A stretch of DNA of 43,842 nucleotides, from positions 1 through 43,842 of the forward strand of contig NZ_AKKE01000048.1 in the NCBI RefSeq assembly GCF_000281975.1, written 5' to 3'. The stretch comes from Novosphingobium sp. AP12 (lineage in GTDB: Bacteria > Pseudomonadota > Alphaproteobacteria > Sphingomonadales > Sphingomonadaceae). This document shows, in pieces, positions 25,357-32,949 of the stretch (positions are counted from its first letter, which is position 1; each line of letters starts with the position of its first letter). A program made the position numbers and the translations under genes. The notes under the pieces are model-generated. The model worked only from the letters and a program-made list of their open reading frames with translations. It ran no database searches and was not told the origin of the DNA.

Positions 25357-25375
25357 GCATATGAGCCGCATATGA
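25357..25375. promoter_or_regulatory. Two GCATATGA repeats one helix turn apart upstream of kup
   Basis: GCATATGA occurs at 25357-25364 and again at 25368-25375, 11 bases apart, so both face the same side of DNA. They lie in the 206-base gap between kup and the divergent small gene at 25487. The CATATGA core also occurs in the palindrome before kdp (14804-14813). A shared regulator is possible but not shown. Confidence 0.35.
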
Positions 25376-25486
25376 TTTGTCTCCGATGGCGGCGATGGCG
25401 GGCGTTTTTCTATGCAATCACAACGGCGGCGGCAGGTTCCCGCTCTCGAATTGCTATGGGCGGGCGCGTAACTGGAGGGCCTCCCC

Positions 25487-25789
25487 GTGGAGGTTTTCGA
25501 AGTGACCTGTTGGCATCAAACCCTCGCCGCCCGCATCGGGTTGCGCCTTGGCGGCATGGCCACGCTCTCGCTCGCCTGGCTGGCGGGAGCGCGGCTCTAT
25601 GCCGAGGTCCACGCGCAGCCGGCCCGCGCGGCGACGCCGGGCGAGCTGGGACTGTGCGCCGTGGTGGTGGGCTGCCTGCTGGCGGGCAATGCCCTGCTGG
25701 TCGTCGGCCCCGGCTTGTGGGCCCGGGTGAGCGTCCCGGGCCGGTGGTTTCCAGAGCCTACTGCCAGGCGCGGAAGGTCAGGCCGATGA
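25487..25789 (+). CDS. Small membrane protein of unknown function, 100 aa
   Basis: Starts with GTG at 25487, preceded by a good GGAGG site nine bases upstream. Two hydrophobic helices (about 22-40 and 54-76) are separated by a short loop (ARAATPGE), and the tail is Arg-rich. No family recognised. It is divergent from kup and convergent with the TonB receptor, overlapping that gene's end by 32 bases (25758-25789). Codon use and the ribosome site support a real gene, but the overlap and the charged tail suggest the C-terminus may not be conserved. Confidence 0.55.
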   Translation: MEVFEVTCWHQTLAARIGLRLGGMATLSLAWLAGARLYAEVHAQPARAATPGELGLCAVVVGCLLAGNALLVVGPGLWARVSVPGRWFPEPTARRGRSGR

Positions 25790-28127
25790 CGCGCGGATCG
25801 CTTGGCGTGCCGAGGATCAGGCCCGAGTTGCCCGCCTGGATCGTTAGGTTCTGGATGTAGTCCGACTTCAGCAGGTCGCGCGCGAAGACGCCCAGTTCCC
25901 ACCTGTCTTCCGAGCGGTAGGCGAGGCTGGCGTTGGTGAGGTTGTACCCCTCGATCAGCGTGAAGCGCGAGAGGCTGGGGTCGCCGTAGTAGCTGCTGCG
26001 CCAGCTGGTGTCGCCGTGGAGGACGATGGCGCCGCCGCCGACCGGGACCTGGTAGTCCACCGTCACCGATTCCGCCCACTTCGGCAGGCCGGCGAGCGGC
26101 TTGCCCGAGAGGTCGCAGGCGGTTGTGGCGCTTCCCTGGAGTTCGAGCGGGCAGGGGCCGGCGGGGTACTTGGCATATTCGCCGTCCGCATAGGAGAGCG
26201 CGCCGCGGATCGTCAGGCCGGGCAGGGGCTGGACGGCGGCGTCGACCTCCACACCCTTCACGGTCACCTTGGGAATGTTCGACAGATAGCCGCGCAGCGC
26301 CACGGTCTGCGTGCTGTCGACGATGGTTGCCTGGAAGTTGCGGACCTCGGTGTAGTAGCCGGTGAGGTTGAAGATCAGGCGGCGGCCCCACAACTGCGAC
26401 TTGACGCCGGCCTCGTAGGTGGTGTTGCGCTCGGGCTTGACCACGGCGGTCGAGAGGGCGGGCTGGTTTTGCGCGTCGAGCGGCAGGCCCGACATGTTGA
26501 TGCCGCCCGACTTGAACCCGCGCGCCGCGCTGACGTAGCCGAACAGCGCGTCGGAGAAGCGGTACGACACGTTTGCACGGCCCGAGAGGCTGCCGTCGGT
26601 GTCCGATGCCGAGTAGCTCTGCGGCCGCAGGATCGACAGCTTGGCGTTGTTGAGCGCGGTGCTGGTGGTGGCGAGGCCGCCCGATACGGTCGTCTCGTAG
26701 TCGCCCGACTTGTCCTCGTAAGTGTAGCGCAGTCCCCCCGTCACGGTGAGGCGCGGGGTCAGGTCGTAGTTGACCTCGGCGAAGGCGGCGTAGCTGTCGC
26801 TGGTGAAGCGGGTGTGGCCGTCCTGCCCGTAGCCGTCGAGGAGGCCCGCCGGCACCGGGGTCGCATTGGCCCCGGTGGTCGGGCCGATCAGCCAGTACGC
26901 GGCGCGCGGGCCGTAGATGCTGATCGGGCGGCCGGTGATCGTCTGATGGAAGTAATAGAGGCCGCCGACGTAGCGCAGCGGTCCGTTGCCGTTGGAGGCG
27001 ACGCGCAGTTCTTGGCTGAACTGGTCCTGCCGCGAGGGGATGTGCTGGGTGATCTGGATCGGCGCGCCGGTATAGTCGCGGTCGTTGGCGGCGTCCCAGT
27101 TCCAGAAGCGCCAGGCGCTGACCGAGGTGAGCGTGACCGGCCCTAAGTCCCAGTCGGCGATGGCGGAGGTGCCGCCTTCGTTGGTATCGGTACCGACGGC
27201 GGCGTCGATGTCGGTCACGCGGTCGTAGGGGTTGGTGCTGGGCGTCACATAGCCGAGCCCGGCGGCGAGTGCGGGATACTGGCGCGAGGCGGGACGCAGG
27301 CTGGTGCCGACGCGCAGGTAGACCTGCGTGCAGCACTCGGCCTCGAAGTTGGTGAAGTCCGCCGTCAGCCGCAGCTGGAACTGCTCGGTGGGCTTGAACA
27401 GCAGCTGGCCGCGCACTGCCTCGGTGCCGAGGTTGTTCTGCTTGCCGCCGAGCGCGACGTTGCGGATCACGCCGTCGCGGCGGGTCGAGACACCGGAGAC
27501 GCGGAACGCCAGCGTGTCGGTGATCGGGCCCGAGCCCGACGCCTTGACCTGAACGAAGTCACGCTGACCGACGCTGATCTCCTCGTTCGCCTCGGGCGTG
27601 AAGGTGGGGATGCGGGTGGTGACGTTGATCGCCCCCGCCGTGGTGTTCTTGCCGAACAGGGTGCCCTGCGGCCCGCGCAGGACCTCGATCTGCTCGATGT
27701 CGGTGAAGTCGAACGCGGCGGTGGCGGGCCGGGCGTGGTAGACTTGGTCGACGTAGAAGCCGACGCCCGGCTCCAGCCCGTCGTTCGACTGGCTCACTGC
27801 GACCACGCTCGAGCCGAGGCCGCGGATCGTGAACGAGGTGTTGCGCGGGTTGGCCGAGGAATAGTTCAGCGTCGGCACGAAGCTGGTGAGGCTTTGAGTA
27901 TTCACCACATAGGCGCGGTCGAGCTGGGCGCCCTGCACCACCGTCAGCGCGGCGGGGACGGTTTGCGCATCCTCTTCGCGGCGGCGGGCGGTAACGAGGA
28001 TCGGCGAGATGCCGGAGTCGGTGGCATCGGCGGCATCGGCGGGGGTCTCCTGCGCCGATGCGGCGAGGGGCATGAAGCCCATGACGAGGGGAGCAGCGCC
28101 GAGCGCCGTGCGGATGGTGGAGTGCAT
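25758..28127 (-). CDS. TonB-dependent receptor, 789 aa
   Basis: Outer-membrane gated transporter. A signal peptide (1-25, ending ASAQ) and an Ala/Asp-rich linker precede a TonB box ISPILVTARRREE near 40-52. The plug follows with FTIRGLGSS, VDQVYHARP and the diagnostic IEQIEVLRGPQGTLFGKNTTAGAINV run near 147-172, then a 22-strand-type barrel. It belongs to the large sphingomonad group that often imports aromatic or other organic compounds. It resembles the receptor at 30371-32779 in plug motifs (GPQGTLFGKNTTAGA) but the barrels differ. An inverted repeat lies 29-50 bases upstream of the start. Substrate unknown. Confidence 0.9.
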   Translation of the reverse strand: MHSTIRTALGAAPLVMGFMPLAASAQETPADAADATDSGISPILVTARRREEDAQTVPAALTVVQGAQLDRAYVVNTQSLTSFVPTLNYSSANPRNTSFTIRGLGSSVVAVSQSNDGLEPGVGFYVDQVYHARPATAAFDFTDIEQIEVLRGPQGTLFGKNTTAGAINVTTRIPTFTPEANEEISVGQRDFVQVKASGSGPITDTLAFRVSGVSTRRDGVIRNVALGGKQNNLGTEAVRGQLLFKPTEQFQLRLTADFTNFEAECCTQVYLRVGTSLRPASRQYPALAAGLGYVTPSTNPYDRVTDIDAAVGTDTNEGGTSAIADWDLGPVTLTSVSAWRFWNWDAANDRDYTGAPIQITQHIPSRQDQFSQELRVASNGNGPLRYVGGLYYFHQTITGRPISIYGPRAAYWLIGPTTGANATPVPAGLLDGYGQDGHTRFTSDSYAAFAEVNYDLTPRLTVTGGLRYTYEDKSGDYETTVSGGLATTSTALNNAKLSILRPQSYSASDTDGSLSGRANVSYRFSDALFGYVSAARGFKSGGINMSGLPLDAQNQPALSTAVVKPERNTTYEAGVKSQLWGRRLIFNLTGYYTEVRNFQATIVDSTQTVALRGYLSNIPKVTVKGVEVDAAVQPLPGLTIRGALSYADGEYAKYPAGPCPLELQGSATTACDLSGKPLAGLPKWAESVTVDYQVPVGGGAIVLHGDTSWRSSYYGDPSLSRFTLIEGYNLTNASLAYRSEDRWELGVFARDLLKSDYIQNLTIQAGNSGLILGTPSDPRVIGLTFRAWQ

Positions 28128-28155
28128 GGTCGGGTTCCCCCCTTGGGACGATGAT

Positions 28156-28177
28156 TCTATATCGTCACGTATATAGA
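28156..28177. promoter_or_regulatory. Inverted repeat operator candidate before the TonB receptor
   Basis: TCTATAT (28156-28162) and ATATAGA (28171-28177) form a perfect 7-base inverted repeat with an eight-base spacer. This AT-rich palindrome is isolated in GC-rich DNA, overlaps -10-like sequences in both directions, and lies in the divergent gap between the receptor and the molbindin gene. It looks like a repressor or activator site; no regulator gene is adjacent. Confidence 0.5.
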
Positions 28178-28234
28178 TTGCGATCCGGAGAAAAGCTTGA
28201 TTTTGCGGGGGCCGGAGAGGAAATTACGGGACGT

Positions 28235-28251
28235 GCGCGGCAACGCCGCGC
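28235..28251 (+). repeat. Perfect hairpin in the molbindin leader
   Basis: GCGCGGC (28235-28241) and GCCGCGC (28245-28251) form a 7-bp stem with an AAC loop, 12 bases before the ATG at 28264. No ribosome site is seen next to that ATG, so the hairpin may affect initiation. It is too small to be the molybdenum-cofactor riboswitch. Confidence 0.35.
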
Positions 28252-28263
28252 CGACAACAGCCC

Positions 28264-28470
28264 ATGAAGATCAGTGCGCGCAACCAGCTTTTCGGCACGG
28301 TCTCGTCGATCACGCCCGGCGCCGTGAACGGCCAGATCAAGGTCGACGTCGGCGGTGGCAACGTGATCACCTCGAGCATCACCGAAGAAGCCATCGCCGA
28401 GCTGGGCCTCGCAGTGGGTGATACCGTGACCGTCATCGTCAAGGCCAGCGACGTTCTGATCGGCAAGTGA
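28264..28470 (+). CDS. Molbindin (Mop/TOBE domain) protein, 68 aa
   Basis: Single TOBE/Mop domain, a small cytoplasmic protein that binds molybdate or tungstate as a hexamer and acts as storage or buffer. The family opening MKISARNQLFGTVSSI and the turn ITPGAVNGQIKVDV are clear, followed by ITSSITEEAIAELGL and the terminal VIVKASDVLIGK. Length equals other molbindins. It is divergent from the TonB receptor and 66 bases upstream of the diguanylate cyclase gene. There are no mod transporter genes in the window, so it appears as an orphan. No strong ribosome site precedes the ATG. Confidence 0.9.
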   Translation: MKISARNQLFGTVSSITPGAVNGQIKVDVGGGNVITSSITEEAIAELGLAVGDTVTVIVKASDVLIGK

Positions 28471-28498
28471 CCGGCCGCCCTCCCGGCGCAGTCGATTA

Positions 28499-28527
28499 TT
28501 TACCCAAAACTAACTACGGTTTAGTAT
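28499..28527 (+). promoter_or_regulatory. Promoter candidate giving a nearly leaderless mRNA for the diguanylate cyclase
   Basis: TTTACC (28499-28504) and TAGTAT (28522-28527) are separated by 17 bases. Transcription would start near 28534, three bases before the ATG at 28537, where no ribosome site is visible. An imperfect inverted repeat (ACTAAC-TACG-GTTTAGT) overlaps the -10 region. Confidence 0.35.
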
Positions 28528-28536
28528 TGCAGTGCG

Positions 28537-30327
28537 ATGCACCGTCTTGCGGCCCCGAGATCTAACCACCGCGTGCGGGACGCCGTCACCACTGCGATTG
28601 CCTATTTCGCCTGCGCCTCCGCCTCGTTGCTGCTGACCCGGTTCGATGGCGGCGTCGCCATCGTGTGGCTGGCCGGGGCGGTGCTGTTCGCGAAGCTGTG
28701 CGCGGCGCCGCGTCGTCAGTGGACCGGGATCACCCTGGCCTGCGGCGCGACCGGCGTTCTCGCATCCCAGCTTTTCGGCATCCACGGCTGGGTTGCGGTG
28801 CCGCTGCCGTTCATCTGCGTCGCCGAAGCCTACGCCGCCGCCTGGTTGGTGAAGCGGACCTACCCGCGCTTCGGACGCTTCCAGTCAGTGCCGGAAGTGG
28901 CGTCGTTCCTGGTGATCGGCGGCGTCGCCGTTCCCGTCGTGACGGCCTTGCTCGCCGCCTGGTCCATACACCACGGCCGGGACATTCCCTATTGGACGGC
29001 GTGGCGGGACTGGTACGCCGGGCATGCGCTCGGCATCGTCGCCTTTGCGCCGCCGCTGCTGCTCACCTTGCGCGGCCAGACGCGCCAGTGGATCTCCGCC
29101 GCCGACGGCAACCGCTTCGCAGAGGCCGTGATCCTGCTCGGCCTCGTCGTCGCCGCCTCGCTCGTGACCTTTGGTCAGGACGATATTCCGCTCGTGATCC
29201 TGCCGTTTATGCCGATGATCGCCGCGACGCTCCGCCTCGGCCGCTTCGGGGCCATCGCCTCGATCCTGATCCTGCTGTGCATCGCGCTGCCGTTCTCACT
29301 GGCGGGTCACGGGCCGACGACGCTGCTCCACGTCAGCATGGCGGTGAAGCTGCAGGTGCTGCAGATCTACTTCGCCTCGATCGTGATGATCCTGCTGCCG
29401 CTCGCCGCCGAACTTCGCGCGCGCCGGCGCCTGCTCGACCGGATGCACGCCGCCGAGGCGCTGCACCGCCTCGTCCTCGACCGCACGAGCGACATCGTCA
29501 TGCGCCTGGGGATCGACGGCACGCTGCGCTACGCCTCGCCCTCGGTCGAGCGCGTCTGGGGCTACCGGCCCGACGAACTGACCGGCCGGAAGATGTTCCA
29601 CCTCGTTTCGCCCGAGGACCTGCCGGCCGTGCTCGACGCACGCCGCCGGGCGCTGGCCGGACCGGAGGAAACCGCGATCGCCGAGTACCGGGTGATCTGC
29701 AAGGGCGGCGGCATGGTCTGGGTGGAAAGCCACATGCGCGCGACTTTGGACGAGCACGGCAATGCGATGGGAACCGTCAGCATCGTGCGGGAAGTCACCG
29801 GCCGCCGCAAGCTGATGGAGGACCTCACCCAGCAGGCCATGACCGACCCGCTGACGGGCGCCTACAACCGCCGGGCCTTCGACGCGGCGCTGCGTGCCCT
29901 GCTCGCCTCGGTGCCGACCGACGGGGTGCTGGGCTGCATCGCGGTGTTCGACCTCGACCATTTCAAAAGCGTCAACGACCGCTACGGCCATGCCGCCGGC
30001 GACGTGATGCTGCAGCGCTTCGCCGGTGTCCTGCGCGCCTCGGTGCGCGACGGCGACCTCATAGCCCGGCTGGGCGGCGAGGAATTCGCGGTGGTGCTGG
30101 GGGGCATGGCGGCCGACCAGGCGCGCCTCGTCTGCGAGCGCATCCGCAAGCGGCAGGAGCGCGCCGAGGTCCTCGACGCCGCAGGCAATGCCATCCGAGC
30201 GACGGTCAGCGTGGGCATCGCCCCGCTGGTCCCCGGGCAGGACGCCGAACAGGCCATGAAGACCGCAGACGCGGCGCTCTACCGCGCCAAGAATGCCGGG
30301 CGGAACCGCTCCGAGGACGCGGCCTGA
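28537..30327 (+). CDS. Diguanylate cyclase with MASE1 and PAS sensor domains, 596 aa
   Basis: Membrane-bound enzyme making cyclic di-GMP from two GTP. The N-terminal half (about 12-290) is a MASE1-type integral membrane sensor with about eight helices. A PAS domain follows at about 308-428 (LVLDRTSDIVMRLGIDG, then a PAC-like end VSIVREVTGRRKLMEDL). The GGDEF domain spans about 435-592 with an active GGEEF at 513-517 and an inhibitory RxxD site (Arg504 to Asp507). All key residues are intact, so it should be catalytic and feedback-inhibited. The ligand of the membrane sensor is unknown. It sits between two TonB receptor genes and may link envelope signals to cyclic di-GMP. Confidence 0.93.
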   Translation: MHRLAAPRSNHRVRDAVTTAIAYFACASASLLLTRFDGGVAIVWLAGAVLFAKLCAAPRRQWTGITLACGATGVLASQLFGIHGWVAVPLPFICVAEAYAAAWLVKRTYPRFGRFQSVPEVASFLVIGGVAVPVVTALLAAWSIHHGRDIPYWTAWRDWYAGHALGIVAFAPPLLLTLRGQTRQWISAADGNRFAEAVILLGLVVAASLVTFGQDDIPLVILPFMPMIAATLRLGRFGAIASILILLCIALPFSLAGHGPTTLLHVSMAVKLQVLQIYFASIVMILLPLAAELRARRRLLDRMHAAEALHRLVLDRTSDIVMRLGIDGTLRYASPSVERVWGYRPDELTGRKMFHLVSPEDLPAVLDARRRALAGPEETAIAEYRVICKGGGMVWVESHMRATLDEHGNAMGTVSIVREVTGRRKLMEDLTQQAMTDPLTGAYNRRAFDAALRALLASVPTDGVLGCIAVFDLDHFKSVNDRYGHAAGDVMLQRFAGVLRASVRDGDLIARLGGEEFAVVLGGMAADQARLVCERIRKRQERAEVLDAAGNAIRATVSVGIAPLVPGQDAEQAMKTADAALYRAKNAGRNRSEDAA

Positions 30328-30336
30328 AAGACTGAT

Positions 30337-30368
30337 GGGCCCGGCGTTCCACCGCGCCCGCCGGCCCC
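30337..30368. terminator. GC hairpin between the convergent cyclase and TonB genes
   Basis: GGGC-C-CGGCG (30337-30346) pairs with CGCCGGCCCC (30359-30368), about 9 bp with one bulged base, in a 43-base convergent gap. A short ATTT follows on the plus strand. It probably ends both transcripts with moderate efficiency. Confidence 0.4.
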
Positions 30369-30370
30369 AT

Positions 30371-32779
30371 TTACATCTTCACGCGGACGGTCACGCCGTA
30401 GGTGCGCGGATTGCCGGGGTAGCCCTGGATGATCCCGGTCGACTTCGTGTAGCCGAGCAGGTTGATGTAGTAAGCCTTGTCGAACAGGTTCTCGACCCAG
30501 AGCTGGACGTCGAGGCGGCCGTTGTCGAGCAGGGTGCCGGCGCGGACGCTGGCGAGCGCGTAGCCCTTGATCTCGGCCGAGGGATCGAGCGTGATCGTGG
30601 TGTTCTGCTTCGAGCGGTAGTTGACGTCGAACAGGCCGTAGACCTGCGTCGTGTCGTTGATCGGCACGGTGTAGTCGACGGTGAAGTCCGCCGTCCACTT
30701 GGGCGCCCAGGCCACCTGGCGGCCGGTGAGGTCGCAGGTCAGCGCGGTCGACTGCGCCGGGCAGACCGAGTTGTGGAACGAGGAATAGGTCGCCTTGTTG
30801 TAGGCCACGAAGCCCTTGGTGTGCAGGCCGCGCGCCAGCCAGGTCTGCATTTCGGCCTCGATGCCCTTCGAGGTCACCGAGCCGACGTTCGACAGGAACT
30901 TAAGCGCTGTGTTGCCCACGCCGATCGCCTGGTTGGCCTGATAGTCCTTCACCTTGGTGTGGAACGCGGTGAGGTTGAGCATGACCTTGTTGTCGAAGAA
31001 GGTGCTCTTGAAGCCGACCTCGAAGTTGTCGGCGGTCTCGCCGTCGACGGTCTGCTTGGCGCCGACCGCGATCGCCTGCGGGTCGACCAGCGGTAGCAGG
31101 TTGAAGCCCGCCGACTTGTTGCCGCGCGCGTACTTGGCATAGACGAAGAAGTCCGGCGTGACCTTGTAGTTGATGCCCGCCTCGCCCGAGAGCGCGCTGT
31201 CCTTCAGGCTGGTGTCGACGTGGCCGAGCTGCGCGTTGGCGCCCGCCGCCGACATCGCGTTGATCTGCGCGGTGTTGAGGTTGCCCGGATTGGAGACGAC
31301 CTGGCCGTCGTAAAGCTGCGAGCGGCGCTCCCAGGTCTGGCGCAGGCCGACGTCGATCGAAAGGTTGCGCGCGGCGTCGGGATGCCAGGTTACGTTGCCG
31401 AACAGCGCCTCGGTGTCGGTGTGGAACACCGCCTGGCTGGCGATGCCGAAGCCGTCGAGGCGCGCGGCGTAGGCGCCCTGGGCCCAGGTCCGGCCGCCCA
31501 CGGTCGGGAAGGCGGTCGCGCTCGGGTTGGCGGCCCAGATGTTGTACTGCGGGCCGAACTCGATGCGCGAGTCCACCTGCAGACGCTGGCGGCTGAGGAA
31601 GCCGCCGACGGTGGCCTCGATCGGCTGATCAGCCGGGGTCGACCAGCGCAGTTCCTGGCTGAACTGGTGCTCCTTGTTGCACGAGCCGTAATCGGTGATG
31701 GCGTCGAGCTGGGTGTAGTCGTTGTCGTTGTTGGTGAAGCACTCCCACTCCTGATACGCGGTGATCGAGGTGAAGGTGCCGACGCCGTCGACGTCGAAGT
31801 TGATCTCGCCGCTGGCTGAGTTCGACTTGGTCTGCGCGTTCAGCGCGCCGTCGATGTTGACGTAGCGGTCCTTGGCGTTGCTGGTCAGCAGCGTGTAGCC
31901 CGCCGCCGCCATGCGCGCCTGCAGTGCTGCCGGATTGTAGACCGACAGGATCACCGGCGACATGGTGTTGAAGTCCTGCTCGCCGTGCATGCCGATCAGG
32001 CGGACCGTCAGGTTGTCGGTCGGAGTGGCGAGCAGCTGGGCGCGGATGCCCGAACCCTGGCGGGCGTTCTGGTCGCCGCCGTTGTAAAGGTTCTTGTAGG
32101 TGCCGTCGCGGCTGCTGTCGAAGGCGGAGACGCGCACCGCCAGCTTGTCGGCGATCAGCGGGCCGGTCACGCTGGCCTTTACTTCACGCAGGCCGAAGTT
32201 GCCGAAGCTGACTTCGCCGCCGCCCTGAAGCCCGAACTCGGGCTTGAGCGTGTTAATGATGACTGCGCCGGCGGTGGTGTTCTTGCCGAACAGCGTGCCC
32301 TGGGGGCCGCGGAGCAGTTCCACGTCGGCGACGTCGTTGAAGTCGGTCGAGACCATGCCCTGGCGGCCGGTGTAGACGCCGTCGACGAAGATGCCGACCG
32401 AACCGTCGATGCCGTCGGTGTTGAAGCCGTTGTTGCCGATGCCGCGGATGCCGAGGTTGAGCTGCTTCGGGTTGGTCAGGTAGACCGAGAAGGACGGGAA
32501 CTTGTTCTGGAAGTTGGTGAAGTTCACCAGGTTCTGGCGGGTCAGTTCCTCGGCCGAGATGACGGTGATCGGGATCGGCACCGTCTGCGCGTTCTCGCTG
32601 CGCTTGCGCGCGACGACGGTGATCTCGGCGCCGCCGTCCGAGGCGTCGGAGGCAGCGGCTTCGGCGGCATCGGCAGCCGTCTCGGCATGGGTGACGGTGG
32701 CGAGCGGGAGCAGGCTGGCGGAGATCAGCAGGAGGCCGACGCTCTTCCTGAGCGACGCGCGGAGCATGGAAACGGACAT
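30371..32779 (-). CDS. TonB-dependent receptor, 802 aa
   Basis: Outer-membrane gated transporter. The ATG at 32779 is chosen because GAGG lies about nine bases upstream and gives a clean signal peptide (about 1-32, ending THA); an earlier ATG 45 bases upstream has no site. An Ala/Asp/Ser-rich linker leads to EITVVARKRSENAQTVPI near 52-70, a TonB-box region. The plug contains LGIRGIGNNG, VDGVYTGRQG and VELLRGPQGTLFGKNTTAGAVI. The barrel ends with VTVRVKM. It shares plug motifs with the receptor at 25758-28127, so the two are distant paralogues. Upstream (32780-32949) I see no clear operator. Substrate unknown. Confidence 0.9.
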   Translation of the reverse strand: MSVSMLRASLRKSVGLLLISASLLPLATVTHAETAADAAEAAASDASDGGAEITVVARKRSENAQTVPIPITVISAEELTRQNLVNFTNFQNKFPSFSVYLTNPKQLNLGIRGIGNNGFNTDGIDGSVGIFVDGVYTGRQGMVSTDFNDVADVELLRGPQGTLFGKNTTAGAVIINTLKPEFGLQGGGEVSFGNFGLREVKASVTGPLIADKLAVRVSAFDSSRDGTYKNLYNGGDQNARQGSGIRAQLLATPTDNLTVRLIGMHGEQDFNTMSPVILSVYNPAALQARMAAAGYTLLTSNAKDRYVNIDGALNAQTKSNSASGEINFDVDGVGTFTSITAYQEWECFTNNDNDYTQLDAITDYGSCNKEHQFSQELRWSTPADQPIEATVGGFLSRQRLQVDSRIEFGPQYNIWAANPSATAFPTVGGRTWAQGAYAARLDGFGIASQAVFHTDTEALFGNVTWHPDAARNLSIDVGLRQTWERRSQLYDGQVVSNPGNLNTAQINAMSAAGANAQLGHVDTSLKDSALSGEAGINYKVTPDFFVYAKYARGNKSAGFNLLPLVDPQAIAVGAKQTVDGETADNFEVGFKSTFFDNKVMLNLTAFHTKVKDYQANQAIGVGNTALKFLSNVGSVTSKGIEAEMQTWLARGLHTKGFVAYNKATYSSFHNSVCPAQSTALTCDLTGRQVAWAPKWTADFTVDYTVPINDTTQVYGLFDVNYRSKQNTTITLDPSAEIKGYALASVRAGTLLDNGRLDVQLWVENLFDKAYYINLLGYTKSTGIIQGYPGNPRTYGVTVRVKM

Positions 32780-32949
32780 CGATGGACCCTCATTTTTACA
32801 CGCGCACAACCACGCCTCCCCCATCGACGGTCGCAGGGAGAGTTGGATGAAAGCAGCAGGAAAGCCGTGCCGCCGGATCGGTCGCGATTGCGTTGAGCGG
32901 CCGATAGTGTCGCTAGATGGCGGTATTGTTACAGTTTGTGTCTCGCCGT

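Noticed and set aside
28235..28251. Molybdenum-cofactor riboswitch
   Set aside because: Only one 7-bp hairpin; the real motif is several stems and more than 100 bases.
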